Part shown: positions 1-5,008 of the stretch, in pieces
Layout of the letters: every line of letters begins with the position of its first letter
How positions within the stretch are numbered: the first letter of the stretch is position 1
Source of the DNA: Phycisphaerales bacterium
GTDB taxonomy: Bacteria > Planctomycetota > Phycisphaerae > Phycisphaerales > UBA1924
Direction: 5' to 3'
DNA: 6,132 bases
NCBI GenBank assembly: GCA_016764015.1
Contig: JAESSR010000220.1
Location: forward strand, 1 to 6,132
Made by a program: the position numbers and the translations under genes
Notes under the pieces: generated by a model
The model's database searches: none
What the model was told of the DNA's origin: nothing
The model's input: the letters and a program-made list of their open reading frames with translations, nothing else

Positions 1-126
1 GATGGTGAAGCTCAAGATCAACGCCGCAAGCCAAACCGTGATCGCGTGAATCGTTCAGATGACAAGCCTGCTCAAAGAGGCAAGCGATCCAAGAAGGAAC
101 AGCCAACCCCAGAAGACGACGGCTAA
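1..126 (+). CDS. C-terminal end of an unidentified protein with a charged tail (partial, 5' end outside window)
   Basis: Reading frame 1 is open from the window edge to the TAA at 124-126 and gives 41 residues. The tail is almost entirely hydrophilic: many Arg, Lys, Asp, Glu, Gln and Pro, no aromatic residue, and an acidic end (PEDDG). A basic low-complexity tail of this sort is common at the C-terminus of DEAD-box RNA helicases and other RNA-binding proteins, but nothing here identifies the family. A strong rho-independent terminator begins 60 nt after the stop, which supports a real gene end. The gene converges with nuoF. I am fairly confident that the frame is coding and cannot name the product. 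Confidence 0.6.
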   Translation, partial: DGEAQDQRRKPNRDRVNRSDDKPAQRGKRSKKEQPTPEDDG

Positions 127-185
127 TCTTGAATCATTCAATCCAGACAGCTCGATAGAAATGGGCACAAGTTCCCGATTCCATC

Positions 186-218
186 CAAGCCCGTTGCCGA
201 AAGGTGCGGGCTTGTTTT
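186..218 (+). terminator. Rho-independent terminator of the partial upstream gene
   Basis: A perfect 8-bp stem, CAAGCCCG (186-193) with CGGGCTTG (207-214), is followed by TTTT at 215-218. The 13-nt loop can fold further as GCC-GAAA-GGT, a GNRA-type tetraloop. The T-run lies on the plus-strand 3' side, so it would end transcription from the gene stopping at 126. There is no T-run on the other side, so it is not an obvious terminator for nuoF. Confidence 0.75.
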
Positions 219-238
219 ATACTTTGGACACACAAACC

Positions 239-322
239 GTGGCACAGGCGCCTCGCCTGTGATGACTTTTTACACAAAGCAATTGAAAAGACTGAAGAAC
301 ACAGGCGAGACGCCTGTGCCAC
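239..322. repeat. Inverted pair of REP-like hairpins (REPIN-like element, 84 bp)
   Basis: Two 23-bp units face each other at 239-261 and 300-322; one is the reverse complement of the other except for a single base. Each unit is GTGG followed by a perfect 8-bp hairpin, CACAGGCG/CGCCTGTG, with a 3-nt loop (CCT on the left, AGA on the right). The 38 bp between them (262-299) is AT-rich and unlike the arms. A GTGG or GTAG tetranucleotide 5' of a short palindrome is the known layout of REP sequences mobilised by RAYT (REP-associated tyrosine transposase) proteins, and inverted pairs are called REPINs. No RAYT gene is present here. The element lies 17 bp beyond the nuoF stop, where its hairpins could protect or end that transcript. 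Confidence 0.8.
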
Positions 323-339
323 CATCTCGAGATCAGTTT

Positions 340-1731
340 TTAAGCTCCGCTCAGTGCGGCCATGTCAATCGTCACCGGCACAAAGGTCCGCGCAACCCGG
401 GCCTCGAACTCTTCATGGTATTTCTCCATGATCGTTCTCGCCGCCCAGTTGTTGCCGTCGGCCAAGCCACAGATCGTCGTCCCCGGCATCGAACCCATCG
501 ATTTCGCAACTTCCATCGCTAAGTCAAGGTCCTTGGTCTTCGCGTCGCCCGCTTCGATCCGTGTCATGATCTGATACAACCAACCCGAACCCTCCCGGCA
601 AGGCGTGCACTGCCCGCAGCTCTCATGCTTGTAGAACCGTGCAATATTCCGAGCGACCGCGACCATATCGGTGTCTTCGTCAAAGATAGTCGGCCCAGAA
701 GTACCAAGCCCAAGCACATCGTACTTGCGACCAATATCGAAATCCATCTCCGCGTCATACTGGTCGCGCCCGAGGATACCCATCGACACGCCACCGGGGA
801 TCGCGCCCTTGAACTTCTTGCCGCCGCGGATGCCGCCACAGTATTCTTCGATCAATGTGCGAAGCGGAATCCCGAGTTCGAGCTCATAACAGCCCGGCTT
901 CTCGACATGCCCAGAAACACCCATCAGCTTTGTGCCAAAGCTTGGAGGCCCGCCGATGCTGCTCTCCACGCCCTGATCTTTAAACGCGTCCGAACCATCC
1001 GTCATGATAAACGGCAAGTGCGCCAGTGTTTCGACATTATTGATAATCGTTGGGCGTCCAAACAAACCCTTGAGCGCCGGGAACGGCGGCTTGATGCGTG
1101 GCCAACCGCGCTTGCCTTCGAGACCTTCGAGCAATGCCGTCTCTTCGCCACAGATATACGCGCCCGCTCCGCGATGCACATAGCACTCGCCAACGAACGG
1201 ATCGCCAGAAACCCCAGCTTGGTTCATCAAACCCTTTTCGCCAAAGATCCCATTTGCGTACGCTTCTTTGATCGCCTCTTCAAGCACATGGGCTTGGTGG
1301 TGATACTCGCCACGGATAAAGATGTACGCCTTGTTCAATCGGCACGCATACATACAGATCGCGATGCCTTCGAGCAAGCCATGCGGATCAAAATCCATCA
1401 ACAGCCGATCCTTAAAGGTCCCCGGCTCAGATTCATCCGCATTGATCGCCAAGTACCGCTGCCCGCCATCAGCATCAGGAAGGAATGTCCACTTCAAACC
1501 CGTCGGGAACCCCGCACCGCCACGACCACGAAGGACCGAATCCTTCACCTGGCTCGTGACATCACTCGGCTTCATCGTTAACGCCTTGCGCAACCCTTCA
1601 TACCCCCCGGTCTTGACATACTCGTCATACTTAACGATGTGCCGATCCCGGATGTTCCCAAACGGAGCCGTAGGGATCCGTTTGAGGAGATAGTGTTGAG
1701 TCAGTGTGTTTTCCCAGGTCTTTTTGGGCAT
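340..1731 (-). CDS. nuoF: NADH-quinone oxidoreductase subunit F (complex I, NADH- and FMN-binding, 51 kDa subunit)
   Basis: This 463-residue protein is the peripheral-arm subunit of complex I that oxidises NADH through FMN and passes electrons to the N3 [4Fe-4S] cluster on the cytoplasmic side. Visible motifs in order: RGRGGAGFPTG with a following Lys (about 68-80, FMN/NADH site), NADESEPGTFKDR (97-109), GAGAYICGEETALLE (189-203), INNVET (230-235), and the cluster ligands Cys372, Cys375, Cys378 (SCGQCTPC) and Cys421. Length and motif order match the family, with no hydrogenase HoxF-type added domains. An in-frame ATG lies six codons upstream (1749), but I chose the ATG at 1731 because GGAG (1739-1742) sits 7 nt before it. 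No nuoE precedes it; the next gene is divergent, so nuoF appears to be transcribed alone. Confidence 0.95.
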   Translation of the reverse strand: MPKKTWENTLTQHYLLKRIPTAPFGNIRDRHIVKYDEYVKTGGYEGLRKALTMKPSDVTSQVKDSVLRGRGGAGFPTGLKWTFLPDADGGQRYLAINADESEPGTFKDRLLMDFDPHGLLEGIAICMYACRLNKAYIFIRGEYHHQAHVLEEAIKEAYANGIFGEKGLMNQAGVSGDPFVGECYVHRGAGAYICGEETALLEGLEGKRGWPRIKPPFPALKGLFGRPTIINNVETLAHLPFIMTDGSDAFKDQGVESSIGGPPSFGTKLMGVSGHVEKPGCYELELGIPLRTLIEEYCGGIRGGKKFKGAIPGGVSMGILGRDQYDAEMDFDIGRKYDVLGLGTSGPTIFDEDTDMVAVARNIARFYKHESCGQCTPCREGSGWLYQIMTRIEAGDAKTKDLDLAMEVAKSMGSMPGTTICGLADGNNWAARTIMEKYHEEFEARVARTFVPVTIDMAALSGA

Positions 1732-1738
1732 AGAAAAG

Positions 1739-1742
1739 CTCC
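1739..1742 (-). promoter_or_regulatory. Ribosome binding site that decides the nuoF start
   Basis: The minus strand reads GGAG here, 7 nt before the ATG at 1731. The alternative ATG at 1749 has only a GC-rich run before it and no well-placed GGAGG-like sequence, so the shorter product starting MPKKTW is preferred. Confidence 0.6.
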
Positions 1743-1780
1743 AGCACATCGCCGCCCCAACCCGGGGCCCGATATCGACG

Positions 1781-1830
1781 ATTCTAGGTCGCTACTCGGA
1801 CATATGCCCCCTAGAGCGACCAGAGAGCGA
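1781..1830 (-). promoter_or_regulatory. Candidate nuoF promoter with clustered AGCGA half-sites
   Basis: On the minus strand 1786-1781 reads TAGAAT, a 5/6 match to a -10 box, about 50 nt before the nuoF ATG; no convincing -35 is seen. Immediately upstream are an inverted repeat, GGTCGCT (1787-1793) with AGCGACC (1815-1821), and a direct repeat of AGAGCGA at 1813-1819 and 1824-1830. The direct copies are offset by 11 bp, one helical turn. This could be a regulator site overlapping the promoter or part of a folded leader. The call rests on pattern alone. Confidence 0.3.
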
Positions 1831-1905
1831 AAATCATCCCCAACTCGATTCCGCACCCCTCCCAACTGTCATTTCTTGGGACTACCAAAAAAATAATACG
1901 GAACC

Positions 1906-1945
1906 AATGAGCAAAACATACGAACTGATGTATGCTCATTATATT
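1906..1945 (+). promoter_or_regulatory. Inverted repeat and candidate promoter before the PEP-CTERM gene
   Basis: AATGAGC (1906-1912) and GCTCATT (1934-1940) form a perfect 7-bp inverted repeat. CATAC (1917-1921) and GTATG (1930-1934) extend the pairing to 11 bp if five bases on the left bulge out. The right arm overlaps -10-like hexamers: TATGCT (1931-1936), which would start transcripts about 20 nt before the ATG, and TATATT (1940-1945). An operator overlapping a promoter is the simplest reading. No clear -35 is present. Confidence 0.35.
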
Positions 1946-1950
1946 AAAAC

Positions 1951-1956
1951 GGAGAG
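1951..1956 (+). promoter_or_regulatory. Ribosome binding site of the PEP-CTERM gene
   Basis: GGAGAG lies 5 nt (7 nt counted from GGAG) before the ATG at 1962. It favours that ATG over the in-frame ATG at 1932, which lies inside the inverted repeat and has no ribosome binding site. Confidence 0.7.
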
Positions 1957-1961
1957 TTTAT

Positions 1962-3272
1962 ATGTCCCACAAGATCATGATCGCATCCACCATACTTCTT
2001 TCATCCCACTTGCTCACCGCCAACGCAACTGCGGGCATTGATGACTGGATCGGAACCATCGGCGACTGGAATAACCCCGCTAACTGGGCTGATGGTTCAT
2101 CGGCAGGTGCTTCTGATCTCGCATTGATCGCCAACGGCGGAACCGCCATCATCGATCACCAAAACCTCATTCTTGGATCAGCAATTTTTGGTATGGACTT
2201 TGAAGGACGCTTTGGTGATGGCGGACTCATCCAAAGAGGCGGGATCACCCAATGGGACGGCTTCGGCGGCCTTATCTTCGGCCGCGATACCAACACAACA
2301 GGCTCACTCACACTCACGGATGGGGCATCACTCACCTCAGCGATCCTCGAACTCGGATACCAAGGCAACGCAAACGCCATAATCGAGGGCGGATCACAGG
2401 TCACCGTCTCTAACTTCTATGTCGCAGGAAGAAACCGATCCTCAGATCGTACATTCACCGCCCAGACCGATCTCCAGATTCGCGGGCAAGGCACATTGGT
2501 CCAAGTCACCCGAGATAATGTCGAGTCATTCATGATGGGCACCAACGGCTCCGCAACAGTCACCATCAGCGACGACGCGGTCGTAGAAGCTGTCAACGGG
2601 CTTCTCGCCTCAACAACCGCACAAGGAAGTTCGCTCACCATTGATGGGCCGGGCTCGACCATGCGCGTCACCGGGCAGTTCTTCGATACCGGACGCGACA
2701 TCACACTCCCCAATGATCATCCAGATGTTGGCAACGCCACCCTCACCCTCCGCAACGGCGGCACGCTTGATGCGCAAAGCACCTCTCGTGGCATGATCTT
2801 TGCCGAACAATCACTCACTCAAGGCACCGGCAACATCCTGGGCGATGTACGACTCCGAAGAGGCGTCATCGATCCCGGCGAACTCAACACCTTTGGACAC
2901 CTGACTATCGCCGGGCAACTCGATAACGAAGTCTCAGGCTTTGGCGGCACACTCCACTTCGATCTCGGAGGCACCGACATCAACCTCTTCGATCGGCTCA
3001 CCGTCAACGACCTCCTCGCCGGGGGCACACTCGAAGTCGCACTCATCGATGGCTACAACCCAGAGCTCTACGATTCATTCGATATAATCACCACCCTCAA
3101 CTCCATTACCGGCGACTTTGATCTCATCACCCTCCCTCAACTTACGAACGGCTTCTTCTTCGAATCCTCCATCCACGCCACCGGCGTCACCCTCACCGTC
3201 GTCCCCGTACCATCATCCATGCTTGTATTTGGATGCTTCGGCATCCTTAGACGCCGACGAAGAACAATCTGA
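1962..3272 (+). CDS. Secreted beta-strand-repeat protein with PEP-CTERM-type sorting tail
   Basis: The 436-residue protein starts with a signal peptide (hydrophobic core about residues 5-20, likely cleavage after NATA at 24). It begins the mature part with a W-G-x-DWNNPANW pattern typical of surface proteins built from autotransporter-like beta-strand repeats. Repeating short strands of the form G-S-L-T-L-T-D-G-A or N-A-T-L-T-L-R-N-G-G run from about 110 to 270. GxVxPG-like (about 301-306) and LHFDLGG (331-337) strands follow. The tail has VPVPSS at 414-419, a short hydrophobic stretch (420-429) and five arginines (430-434). That three-part layout is the PEP-CTERM signal handled by exosortase, although the central Glu of the motif is Val. 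Binding target unknown; probably an extracellular matrix or envelope protein. The gene is divergent from nuoF. Confidence 0.85.
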   Translation: MSHKIMIASTILLSSHLLTANATAGIDDWIGTIGDWNNPANWADGSSAGASDLALIANGGTAIIDHQNLILGSAIFGMDFEGRFGDGGLIQRGGITQWDGFGGLIFGRDTNTTGSLTLTDGASLTSAILELGYQGNANAIIEGGSQVTVSNFYVAGRNRSSDRTFTAQTDLQIRGQGTLVQVTRDNVESFMMGTNGSATVTISDDAVVEAVNGLLASTTAQGSSLTIDGPGSTMRVTGQFFDTGRDITLPNDHPDVGNATLTLRNGGTLDAQSTSRGMIFAEQSLTQGTGNILGDVRLRRGVIDPGELNTFGHLTIAGQLDNEVSGFGGTLHFDLGGTDINLFDRLTVNDLLAGGTLEVALIDGYNPELYDSFDIITTLNSITGDFDLITLPQLTNGFFFESSIHATGVTLTVVPVPSSMLVFGCFGILRRRRRTI

Positions 3273-3304
3273 GTTTTCTAATCGTCACTCGCCGAAAAGC
3301 CCCG

Positions 3305-3310
3305 TATCCT
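3305..3310 (+). promoter_or_regulatory. Candidate leaderless -10 box (TATCCT) of the SDR gene
   Basis: TATCCT ends 5 nt before the ATG at 3316, so transcription would begin at or next to the start codon. TCGTCA at 3282-3287, 17 bp upstream, matches a -35 box at 4 of 6 positions. No Shine-Dalgarno sequence is visible; the 11 nt before the ATG are pyrimidine-rich. Confidence 0.45.
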
Positions 3311-3315
3311 CCCAT

Positions 3316-4320
3316 ATGAATATCCTCATCCTCGGCGGCACCCAGTTCTCGGGACGCGCCTTTGTCGAACAAGCCGTCAATGCCAACCACAGCGTCACCC
3401 TCCTCCACCGATCCAAGGCCGATCCAGGTCTCCCACCCGCCATCCGCCGGCTCGTTGGCGATCGCGACCCAAAGGTTGGCGATGGTTTAGATCGCATCAA
3501 AGAACTCCTCGACGCGGGCGAACACTTCGACGCCGTCGTCGACATGTGCGGGTACACCCCCCGCGTCACCAAAGCCGCCTGCGATCTGCTCAAAGACCAC
3601 ACCGATCTCTACATCTTCATCTCGACCATCTCGGTCTATGACAAAGCCGAACCCGATGCCATCTTGACCGAAGACAGCCCAAAGATCACACTCGATGATC
3701 CAACGGTCGAAGAAGTGACAGGCGAAACCTATGGCGGGCTCAAAGTCCTCTGCGAACAAGTCGTCATCGACGCCTTCCCAGATTCCCACTGCATCCCACG
3801 CCCATGCGTCATCGCCGGGCCGAACGACCCGACCGATCGCGTCACCTGGTGGGCACGCATGCTCACGACCCAAGATGCACTCGTGATCTCATCGCCACTC
3901 GCCGGCTTAGCAAGTTTCATCGACGCCCGCGATCTGGCTGCGTTCTTCCTTCACTGCGCGACCAATAAAACCACAGGCATCTTCAACGCCACCGGCCCAG
4001 AACCAACCCTCTCCCTCCACGACTTCATCCACCGCACACACAAGGCACTCGATTCAAAGACCAAACTCATCGAAGTATCTCAAGCGAGACTCGAAGAACT
4101 CAATATCCAAGCCTGGCAAGACATCCCAACCTGGCTCCCGGAAGAAAAACAATACATGCACGCGATTTCGTCAATCAAAGCCCGAGCAGTGGGGCTCATT
4201 AACCGCCCGCTCGAAGAGACCATGATCGCCATCCGAGACTGGGATATCGAACGAGGATCCCCCGATCTCAGCGCAGGCATGGCCCCAGATCGAATCACGC
4301 AACTCGTATCCAAAATCTAG
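3316..4320 (+). CDS. NAD(P)-dependent epimerase/dehydratase-like protein (extended or atypical SDR)
   Basis: The 334-residue protein opens with a Rossmann fold: beta strand MNILILGG and the nucleotide loop GGTQFSG (7-13), then LLHR (29-32) and GDRD (48-51). FDAVVDMCGYTPR (71-83), FISTISVYD (101-109) and the catalytic pair Tyr139-x-x-x-Lys143 (in TYGGLKVLCE) follow, then RPCVIAGPND (162-171) and the FIDARDLA strand (201-208). The C-terminal third, with a WQDIPTWLPE segment (267-276), would form the substrate-binding part. Related proteins are usually annotated only as NAD-dependent epimerase/dehydratase; the substrate, perhaps a nucleotide sugar, cannot be told from sequence. An upstream in-frame start at 3118 would overlap the PEP-CTERM gene, so ATG 3316 is chosen. 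The gap to the previous stop is 43 nt. A hairpin repeat follows the stop. Confidence 0.87.
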   Translation: MNILILGGTQFSGRAFVEQAVNANHSVTLLHRSKADPGLPPAIRRLVGDRDPKVGDGLDRIKELLDAGEHFDAVVDMCGYTPRVTKAACDLLKDHTDLYIFISTISVYDKAEPDAILTEDSPKITLDDPTVEEVTGETYGGLKVLCEQVVIDAFPDSHCIPRPCVIAGPNDPTDRVTWWARMLTTQDALVISSPLAGLASFIDARDLAAFFLHCATNKTTGIFNATGPEPTLSLHDFIHRTHKALDSKTKLIEVSQARLEELNIQAWQDIPTWLPEEKQYMHAISSIKARAVGLINRPLEETMIAIRDWDIERGSPDLSAGMAPDRITQLVSKI

Positions 4321-4328
4321 TCTAGATT

Positions 4329-4370
4329 CCGGGTGCCACTACTCGCCGTCTCCGGCGCAGTAGTGGCTTC
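4329..4370 (+). repeat. Intergenic hairpin repeat, copy 1 (possible terminator)
   Basis: After the box CCGGGTGCCAC (4329-4339) comes a 14-bp hairpin: GCCACTACT then CGCCG (4335-4348), loop TCTC, CGGCG (4353-4357), one bulged C, and AGTAGTGGC (4359-4367), then TTC. It begins 8 nt after the SDR stop codon. The same 11-nt box and the same CCGTCTYCGGC core recur at 4947-4987. It could end or attenuate transcription, although the following T-run is poor (TTCATTT). Confidence 0.75.
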
Positions 4371-4394
4371 ATTTCCCCAATCTCATCACCAACC

Positions 4395-4400
4395 TACAAT
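4395..4400 (+). promoter_or_regulatory. Candidate leaderless -10 box (TACAAT) of the DUF5063-like gene
   Basis: TACAAT ends 5 nt before the ATG at 4406, the same spacing as for the genes at 3316 and 5009. It matches the TATAAT consensus at 5 of 6 positions. No Shine-Dalgarno sequence and no clear -35 are visible. Confidence 0.45.
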
Positions 4401-4405
4401 CCATC

Positions 4406-4945
4406 ATGCCATCTTCCACCTCACCCCCCCTCGAGCACTTCGCAACCATCGCCGAGCGATACATCGCCTTCATCGACTCCTTCGCCGATGCTCGCCCCGA
4501 GAACCTTTACTCTGCCCTCGAATCCCTCCTCGCCGATCTCCACACTGCCATCTTGCCCGTCGTTGCAGAGATGAATGACCCAGAACAACCCGAACTCGAA
4601 GCCATCGACATGTCCTCCGAACAATGGGATGTGATCGCCAAACTCACCTGCAAAACAACCGCCAAAGAAACCGTTGCGCTCATGGATTGGCATGAAAAAA
4701 TCGAAAAGCCCTCGAAGAAATACATGCCACCCTCAGTAATGCGTGCCTACGAACTCTTCGACGACCTCTCTGACATCTATAGCGACCTCCACACCGGGCT
4801 CACCCTCTGGAAACTCGACACCACCGAAAGCAAAATCGAAGCCTCCTGGCAATGGCGATACCACTACGACATCCACTGGGGCAACCACCTCTTCAGCGCC
4901 GCCACCACCGTCCACGAAATCCGCTATATCACACACGAAGGATGA
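4406..4945 (+). CDS. DUF5063-like protein of unknown function
   Basis: The 179-residue protein is predicted to be soluble and mostly helical, with no signal peptide or membrane segment. The N-terminal helices (residues 8-56) include FATIAERYIAFIDSF and a Leu/Ala-rich SALESLLADLHTAILP. The C-terminal part, DDLSDIYSDLHTGLTLW (119-135) and the aromatic WQWRYHYDIHWGNH (148-161), resembles the pattern I recall for DUF5063 proteins (D-I-Y-D-L-G-L, then W-W-R and WG-H, then a helix). The family has no known activity that I can cite. The stop codon lies 1 nt before the next hairpin repeat. Flanking hairpins and its own promoter-like hexamer suggest independent transcription, so its neighbours say little about its role. 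Confidence 0.72.
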   Translation: MPSSTSPPLEHFATIAERYIAFIDSFADARPENLYSALESLLADLHTAILPVVAEMNDPEQPELEAIDMSSEQWDVIAKLTCKTTAKETVALMDWHEKIEKPSKKYMPPSVMRAYELFDDLSDIYSDLHTGLTLWKLDTTESKIEASWQWRYHYDIHWGNHLFSAATTVHEIRYITHEG

Positions 4946-4946
4946 G

Positions 4947-4987
4947 CCGGGTGCCACGGCTTGACCGTCTTCGGCAAGCCGTGCCTT
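4947..4987 (+). repeat. Intergenic hairpin repeat, copy 2 (possible terminator)
   Basis: The box CCGGGTGCCAC (4947-4957) is identical to copy 1. CACGGCTTG (4955-4963) pairs with CAAGCCGTG (4975-4983), with one unpaired A at 4964 and an inner CCG-TCTT-CGG. The stem sequence differs from copy 1 but remains paired. The repeat starts 1 nt after the DUF5063-like stop codon and ends 21 nt before the next ATG. Read in frame, it supplies a false N-terminal extension (TVFGKPC) to the YpdA-like gene. Confidence 0.75.
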
Positions 4988-4997
4988 CCTACCTGCA

Positions 4998-5003
4998 TAT
5001 CCT
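4998..5003 (+). promoter_or_regulatory. Candidate leaderless -10 box (TATCCT) of the YpdA-like gene
   Basis: TATCCT ends 5 nt before the ATG at 5009. The 11 nt before this ATG match those before the SDR gene at 9 of 11 positions. No -35 is evident at 17 bp, where the hairpin repeat lies, and no Shine-Dalgarno sequence is visible. Confidence 0.45.
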
Positions 5004-5008
5004 TCCCT

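Noticed and set aside
239..322. CRISPR-like repeat pair
   Set aside because: The two units are inverted, palindromic and only two in number, with no cas gene in the window.
134..431. Small open frames on both strands through the REPIN-like element
   Set aside because: Their peptides (such as AQASRLC and RRDACAT) are translations of the repeat arms, with no start signal or family match.
625..1581. Plus-strand open frame of 318 codons inside nuoF
   Set aside because: It lies antisense to a clear nuoF with all motifs, and its composition (many Arg, His, Ile, Asp) is that of a complementary-strand shadow.
340..1731. Reading of nuoF as a hydrogenase or formate dehydrogenase flavin subunit
   Set aside because: There is no added thioredoxin-like N-terminal or ferredoxin-like C-terminal domain, and the length fits complex I subunit F; without its partners this is not fully excluded.
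1932..1961. Earlier ATG for the PEP-CTERM gene
   Set aside because: It adds a charged stretch before the signal peptide and lies in the inverted repeat; GGAGAG supports the ATG at 1962.
3118..3315. Upstream extension of the SDR gene
   Set aside because: It overlaps the end of the PEP-CTERM gene, is Ser/Pro-rich and unlike the family; the Rossmann fold begins exactly at the ATG at 3316.
4961..5008. Sixteen-codon extension of the YpdA-like gene
   Set aside because: It is encoded by the hairpin repeat (TVFGKPC) and is not part of the flavoprotein fold; the FAD motif fits the ATG at 5009.
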